A DNA stretch of 64,000 nucleotides from Phanerodontia chrysosporium. Taxonomy: Eukaryota > Basidiomycota > Agaricomycetes > Polyporales > Phanerochaetaceae. The notes beneath the pieces were generated by a model. It made no database searches. It was not told where the DNA came from and was given only the letters and a program-made list of their open reading frames with translations. The stretch spans positions 744,001-808,000 of the forward strand of contig MJGA01000006.1 in the NCBI GenBank assembly GCA_001910725.1. The letters run 5' to 3'. Shown here piece by piece: positions 58,608 to 64,000 of this stretch; the first letter of the stretch is position 1; each line of letters opens with the position of its first letter. Both the position numbers and the translations under genes were made by a program.

Positions 58608-60413
58608 ATGACCAGCCTTCTAGATCGCTTCAGAGGCCTAGTGAGTGGACTTGGGACATTACTCTGTGCTCTTAATCTCATTGCTGCAACTAGGTTCACC
58701 ACGCGGTGGCAGAGGCCAAGCACGAGAGCGAGTCCGAGGCCCATCAGGTGTGTCAAAGTCGTTGTACTGCATTTGGAGAACTAAAGCGTGTCTTTAGATC
58801 TTCCGTGACGCTGCAGGACACAAGCCTAGAGGAATCCTGCCACAAACGATCAATCCCGTAAGTCTTGCTGCTACCGTCGGGACGCAGGGCTCATGTCTGC
58901 CATCCCAGGATGAGGAAACTGTCCCAGGGATAGAACATCCAGGCAGCACTGGCGTCATCTATTGTTCAGACCGCGCCATGGCCAACGGCTTTTCCTACGA
59001 CAACGCGCACGAGTGGGCCAACTTAGGCCAGGGTGCTCCGGAAGTCGGCAATATCCCAGAGGCAGGCCCTCGGCCCACGACCATCCAATTCCCACTCGAC
59101 GCGAACGAGTACGCGCCGACTACTGGTGTTAAAGAACTCCGCGAAGCCGTAGCCAACCTATACAATGTCGAGTATCGCAAGGGAAAAGCAAGCCAATACA
59201 CGTACGAGAACGTGTGCATTGTTCCCGGAGGGCGGGCAGGTCTTTCCCGCGTCGCTGCTGTCATCGGCAACGTCTACACCTCATATCAAATTCCCGACTA
59301 CACTGCCTATGACCAGATGCTCAGCGCATTCAAGAAGCTCGTTCCGGTCCCAACGGCGCTGGAGGCAGAGAACAAGTATCGCTTGGATATACCACAACTT
59401 CGCAAGGACATCCAGAAGCAGGGTCTCCAGGTGATTCTTGCGTCGAACCCACGCAACCCTACCGGCCAAGTCGTTCGCGGCAATGACCTGAAGGAGCTCG
59501 TGGATCTCTCTCGCGAGACATCGACTACGCTCATTCTCGATGAGGTAGGCCGCACTTCTCCGATGATAAACGAACGCCGTTAATATTGACGTATCCTTTG
59601 TAGTTCTATTCATGGTACATCTATCCTGAGACCGAGTCGGAGTACGGTAACACTGTTTCGTCCGCGGAGTATATTGAAGATGTTAACAAGGTCAGTTGGG
59701 GCGTCTTTTGATCCCTGAATGCGTAGCTGATTACCCATAGGACTCCGTCATCATTGTGAACGGGTTGACCAAGGTGAGGCTCTCTGTCAGATGATATCCT
59801 TCTCCAAACTCAATTCGCATAGAACTGGCGTCTTCCCGGATGGCGTATTTGCTGGGTAGTCGGGCCGAAGAATCTCATCTCTGCGTTGTCACAGTCGGGC
59901 TCTTTCCTCGACGGCGGCGCCAGCCACCCTCTGCAGATTGCGTCCATCCCGATGCTTGAACCCAACTACGTCCACAGTGAACGTGTTGCGCTTCAGAAGC
60001 ACTTCAAAGCCAAGCGGGATCATGTCCTGAAACGCTTGGCCGACCTCGGGCTACCAGTGTCTGTTCCACCTGAGGCAACGTTCTACATCTGGCTCAACCT
60101 CGAGGGTCTCCCGGCGCCGCTGAACAATGGCCTCACGTTCTTCGAAGAGCTCCTCAAGGAGAAGTGCATCGTCGTACCCGGCATCTTCTTCGACATCAAT
60201 CCCGCACACCGCCGGAACCTGTTCTCGTCGCCGTGCCACCACTTCGTGCGCATCTCGTTCGGCCCGCCGATCGAGAGCCTCGACAAGGGTATCGACGCAA
60301 TTGCGCGTGTTCTGGAGCGGGCGAATAAGGAGGGAATGAAGGGCTTCGGACATGGTTACAAGCCGACCGAGGCTCAGGGGGCGCAGCACGGGGGCCATGT
60401 TCATGCAGCGTAA
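58608..60413 (+). CDS. PLP-dependent aminotransferase class I/II, 497 aa
   Basis: Seven exons (58608-58640, 58694-58747, 58798-58857, 58909-59544, 59604-59690, 59741-59773 and 59823-60413) give 1494 nt in exact frame. Fold type I landmarks are present: YAPTTGVKELREAVANLYN near the cofactor phosphate site, SNPRNPTGQVV, TLILDEFYSWYIYP with the aspartate that contacts the pyridine nitrogen and the tyrosine, and NGLTKNWRLPGWR, where K should form the Schiff base with PLP. A C-terminal FVRISFGPP carries the substrate-carboxylate arginine. It resembles fungal kynurenine/aromatic or ACC-synthase-like aminotransferases; the amino donor is not decidable. The C-terminus is His-Gly-rich (GGHVHAA). Confidence 0.93.
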
Positions 60414-60670
60414 AAGCTCTTGGTGGCAAGCAACAAATCGCTCAGTTGTACAGTATTATGTTTGTGCTAGCAGTGTTTGTAACATGTAAATCAGCTTGTT
60501 CCACCACCTGCTCATTCACGATGATTGCCGTATGTGGACTGTGGCGCGAGAAGTCGGTCTCCATGAAGTCTCTCCGCTAGGAGCCTTGCCTCCGCTGGCA
60601 GCGACTGGCGATCGAGGTCTGCTGTGGTGGATGCAGTGCTTCGACGACGTCATGGCCGGCATTGCGACTG

Positions 60671-60676
60671 TATATA
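60671..60676 (+). promoter_or_regulatory. TATA box of the Rcf2-like gene
   Basis: TATATA lies 89 nt before the ATG at 60765, followed by a C-rich stretch. Confidence 0.45.
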
Positions 60677-60764
60677 CTGCACCGTCCGCGCTCGCGTTCA
60701 ACGAAACACGACTTTCCACAGTACCACCACACTCACACTCATCGACCCTATCCTGAGACTGAAC

Positions 60765-61594
60765 ATGAAGGTAAGCGAATACTCAACACCTGCTCGTGAA
60801 CTAATGGCTCTCCCAAGCTCGTTTCGAGAGAAGAGGCCGATGCTCAGTACGAAGCCACCATCAGGGGCGGCGTACGGGGCTTCCTGGGCGGCACTGCCGT
60901 CGCGGGCGCAGGCTCGTACTACCTGCACCGCACATCGCCGTACTACCGGCAGCTGCAGCTGTCGCTCAAGGCCCTCGGCGTGGTCCTCGTCGTCGTCCCT
61001 GCGTTCGTCATCTCGGCGGAGCAGGCGGGGCTACGCTACGACGCGGGCAGTGGTGCGTCGCGCGTTTTGCATGTGACCGCGGGCAGAGGCTGACGCGCAC
61101 CCAGGACGGGCGCGGGCAAGGAGGAGCTCGACCGCCGCGAGGCGCGCGCAGAGGCACGCTGGCAGGGGCTCAGCATCGGGCAGAAGGCGCAGGACCTCGT
61201 CGCGCGGTACCAGTACGGGCTCGTGATCGGCGGGTGGGCCGCCGCGCTCGCGGGCAGCTTCTACTTCATCAAGCGCAACCCGCACCAGACGCTTCCGCAG
61301 AAGGTGCGTGCCTGGCGCCGTCCGGGGTGCGGCGCGGGGACTGACCGGGTCATGTGCAGGTCGTGCAGGCGCGTCTTGTTGCCCAGGGCGCGACGATCTC
61401 GATGATCCTCGGTGCGGGCTATTTCGCCCACAAGAGCCGCGTGCGCGCTGAGCAGGCGCGCGCTGAAGACGTGAGTGCCTTTGTCTATGTCGCTCGAGCA
61501 CAAGGTCACCTGCGCGGTCTGATAATCCCAGAACGACCCGAGTCACGACCATTCCTGGCGGGATGTCATCGATGGTCAAGCCATGAGGCATTAG
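60765..61594 (+). CDS. rcf2: Rcf2-like HIG1-domain mitochondrial protein, one frameshift
   Basis: Exons are 60765-60770, 60818-61052, 61105-61303, 61360-61470 and 61532-61594. The first coding exon is just ATG AAG. The protein has an N-terminal two-helix part (GGTAVAGAGSYYLHRTSPYYR, LKALGVVLVVVPAFVISAE) and a C-terminal HIG1-like part with helices YGLVIGGWAAALAGSFYF and VAQGATISMILGAGYFA and a QxxxQ-like loop. This is the layout of Rcf2, which sits in the inner mitochondrial membrane with complex IV and respiratory supercomplexes. One base seems missing in GGG at 61045-61047, where the frame needs to shift to meet the exon starting at 61105. The corrected length is 204 residues. Confidence 0.82.
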
Positions 61595-61599
61595 AGAAC

Positions 61600-62167
61600 C
61601 TGAGGGCTGGAAAGACGGGCAAACATCAATGTATTATAGCGTAATGCGGCAGTTTTGAAATGCGGACAAGCGCACCGGCACCTACACAGTTACGTCGGGT
61701 AACGTTATCTTTACGTTCTACCCTAAGGCTGCTTGAATGGGCCCCTTCGGGCACTGAGGCAAGTCTAGGGAGATTGTCGAACAAGCTCTGACAATGAACC
61801 TAGGTAGTTCAGCGAGACAAACGCAAACTTTCCCGGACTTAGGACAGTGGGTAGACAGCGATACCTACTCAGCTTCACGGCCGCGAGTGTCGCTGAGCAC
61901 GTCTTGGACGTATACGAGAAGATGTAAACGCGTCAACACCAAGCGGGATGAACGGAAGAAAACGTTCCGCACGTAAAGTCTTATGGGGATCGTGTCGGCG
62001 GACCTCGAAAGCGAAGCTCCGCAACAGGGCCATCACTCTCGCCAGTGGAACAGGGCGTTCCACCGACACTTCTACTCTGCCCAAGTTTTGCCTTCAAAGA
62101 GTCGCACAAATTTAACCATGCGCCCGCCGCTTAGCCCGTCTCTCTGTCTGCAGCCACCACCTGCGCG
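61600..62167. other. Intergenic before the EamA transporter
   Basis: About 0.57 kb with no gene; expected to hold the Rcf2 terminator and the transporter's promoter. Confidence 0.5.
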
Positions 62168-63963
62168 ATGGCCACCGCGCGCACGCCGTACGAAGCCCAG
62201 TGGACGCCCGACACGCCGACCTTCCCGCCCGACGTGCAGACGCTGCGCGGCGGTGGCGTGAGCCTCGGCGAGGCCGAGATCGCCCTGGGTGCGGTGCATG
62301 GTGAGTCGAGGTGGACGCGTCTCTGGCGCGGCTTCGTCGAGGAGGCGAGGGAGATTGTCGACGAGAACCGGGGGATGCTGCTCGTCGCCGCCTCCGAGGT
62401 GCGTCCCCTCGCGCTCTGACTCGCTAGCAAGCCAGCTCACGGTAGGGCAAACAGCTCTTCTACGCGGGGATGAGCCTCGCGGTCAAAGCGATGGGCGACA
62501 TGGACCCCCCGATGAGCAGCCTCGAACTCATCTGGATCTACATGGTGCGTCGCGCCTTCATTTGGCATCCAAGCAGCCCTGAATCAGGCCTTCTGCGCAG
62601 CTCGTCACTTGGCTCTGCTCTGTATGCTACATGCACTTTGCGAAGATCCCGGACCCGTTGCTTGGGCCTCCGGGCGTCCGGCTGCTCCTGGCGTTTCGCG
62701 GCTTCTGCGGGTATGGTCCCTGACGTGCTTGATGACGTCTCGAGCTTATGTCGTTATCTGGACAGATTCATCGCGTTCTGGGGCATCTACTACTCAGTCC
62801 AGGCCCTTTCGCTTGCAGACGCGACAGTTTTGTCCTTCCTCGCCCCTGTTCTCACGACCTTTACCGGGGTCATCTTCCTGGGAGAAAGATTCTCGTGGAA
62901 GCAGGTTGCTGCAGGATGTACGTCCGTGAATCGCGCAATTCACACATTCGCTGACGCTTGTTCAGTTTTCAGTCTGATAGGCGTCGTCCTGATTGCGCGC
63001 CCGCCGTTTCTGTTCGGTCATGCGCCAGAGGCAGAGGCCGCGACTCAGGAGGTCGAGGGCAGTGTGAACTCCACAGACCCTTCTCTTGCATCGCAGGTGA
63101 CGTCGGCTGAGCGATTGGTCGCTGTCGGGTTTGTGAAATAGCAAATGCGTCACATACACTTTACTCACCTTCTCCTAGCGTCGCGTTACTGGGCGCAATC
63201 GGCTCGACAGGAGTGTGTGAGTTCTGTGCCCCTTGTTGTCGTGTTTTGCATCTGACGACGCTGTTTCAGACACTGCCATTCGTGCCATTGGGACGCGCGC
63301 ACATTCGTTGCACAACATCAACTCCGTCTCGCTGCAATGCGTCATCGCTTCGACTATCGCGTATGCCTAATCTTTTGTTGTTTCTCATTCGAGGCGTACT
63401 GACCTCAGCACCCAGAATGATCTTCTGGCAGGTGAAGATCGTTATCCCGACGTCGCCCGTCTGGATAGCGCTGCTCTTTGTGCTAGGTTTCAGTAGCTTC
63501 TTCGCACAGGCAAGCGTGTTACTTCAGGTGTCCAGGTTGTCCGTACTCACGCTGGCGCTAGGTTTTGATGACAATGGGTCTACGAAGCCACTCGGTCGGG
63601 CGTGCGACTATGGCAGTATATGTCGAGGTGTGCCGTCTTCATCAGCTTCAGGAGCGCATCGATGCTGAACGGTTTTCAGATTGTTTATGCCATCGTGTTC
63701 GATGTTGTATTCTTCCATGAATCGCCATCGATGCTTTCCATCGTTGGCACCACCATCATTGTGCTCTCCGCTGTCTGGATTGCAGTACGTTTGTGTTCCT
63801 CTGCCTCCATGGACGAGATACTGACCTGAGTTTCCAGATAAACAAGGAGGTCAAATCGGGTGGCAAGGCCGAACTGCCTGAGGATGTTGACCTTCGAGAA
63901 GGCCTCCTTTCCGCTCAAGAGCGTGATATGGTTTCTCTCAAGACTGGTGATGAAAGTGCATAG
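62168..63963 (+). CDS. EamA (DMT) family transporter, 421 aa
   Basis: Exons: 62168-62398, 62455-62544, 62601-62710, 62766-62917, 62966-63128, 63179-63216, 63270-63360, 63416-63509, 63562-63627, 63680-63784 and 63838-63963. They sum to 1266 nt with all phases correct. It has ten predicted helices in two EamA repeats, for example ATVLSFLAPVLTTFTGVIFLGE and IVYAIVFDVVFFHESPS, both ending in the typical glutamate of the family, then IGVVLIARPPF and IIVLSAVWIA. Known relatives are drug/metabolite exporters, the SLC35G-like group in fungi. The intron at 63510-63561 starts with GC (CAG then GCAAGC). The start is the first ATG with fitting frame; an acidic tail ends in SLKTGDESA. The substrate is unknown. 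Confidence 0.9.
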
Positions 63964-64000
63964 ACATGGCGCGCATAACGCACGCATTGCAAGGACAGCG

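Noticed and set aside
1..64000. CRISPR arrays, insertion sequences, operons
   Set aside because: None seen, and not expected in a fungal nuclear genome.

Overview
The window is nuclear DNA from a filamentous basidiomycete, most likely an Agaricomycete of the Polyporales type. The grounds are genes cut by many 45-70 nt GT-AG introns, GC-rich coding sequence, duplicated cytochrome P450s, a thaumatin-like protein, a DUF6729-type mobile gene, and fungal regulators (GCN4-like bZIP, Zn2Cys6). Exon structures below were built by hand from splice signals and frame; none rests on transcript data.

Layout. 0-3 kb: a 10-bp periodic repeat, a cluster of CACGTG sites and a broken transposon-type gene (-). 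3-16 kb: an unknown 234-aa protein (-), a thaumatin-like protein (+), an F-box-like protein (+), a BTB-like protein (+) and an alpha/beta hydrolase (+). 16-19 kb: two tandem short-chain dehydrogenases (-). 20.6-21.7 kb: a secreted protein of unknown function (+). 23-28.3 kb: two tandem P450s (+). 31.7-36.1 kb: a GCN4-like bZIP with upstream ORFs and a Golgi GDPase/apyrase (+). 37.9-41.2 kb: the NuA4 subunit Epl1 (+). 41.9-43.7 kb: a Zn2Cys6 regulator (-). 47.0-48.1 kb: a mitochondrial S-adenosylmethionine carrier (-). 48.3-51.7 kb: a large unrecognised protein with a membrane-embedded C-terminus (-). 52.7-57.8 kb: two MFS transporters (-). 58.6-64 kb: a PLP aminotransferase, an Rcf2/HIG1-type mitochondrial protein and an EamA-type transporter (+).

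The SDR, P450, MFS and aminotransferase genes give the neighbourhood a secondary-metabolism or detoxification flavour. No backbone synthase (polyketide, peptide or terpene) is recognisable, so I do not call a biosynthetic cluster.

The most important general observation is that about twenty single missing bases, nearly all in short G or C runs, break otherwise good reading frames in ten genes, including conserved housekeeping ones (epl1, gda1, rcf2). No clear single-base insertion was found. This looks like consensus error rather than true pseudogenisation, and it limits every protein length given for the affected genes. The intact genes (thaumatin-like, BTB, SDR2, secreted protein, P450-2, SAM carrier, aminotransferase, EamA transporter) add up to exact frames.

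The best candidate for undescribed biology is the roughly 950-residue protein at 48.3-51.7 kb, followed by the 250-aa secreted protein at 20.7-21.7 kb.
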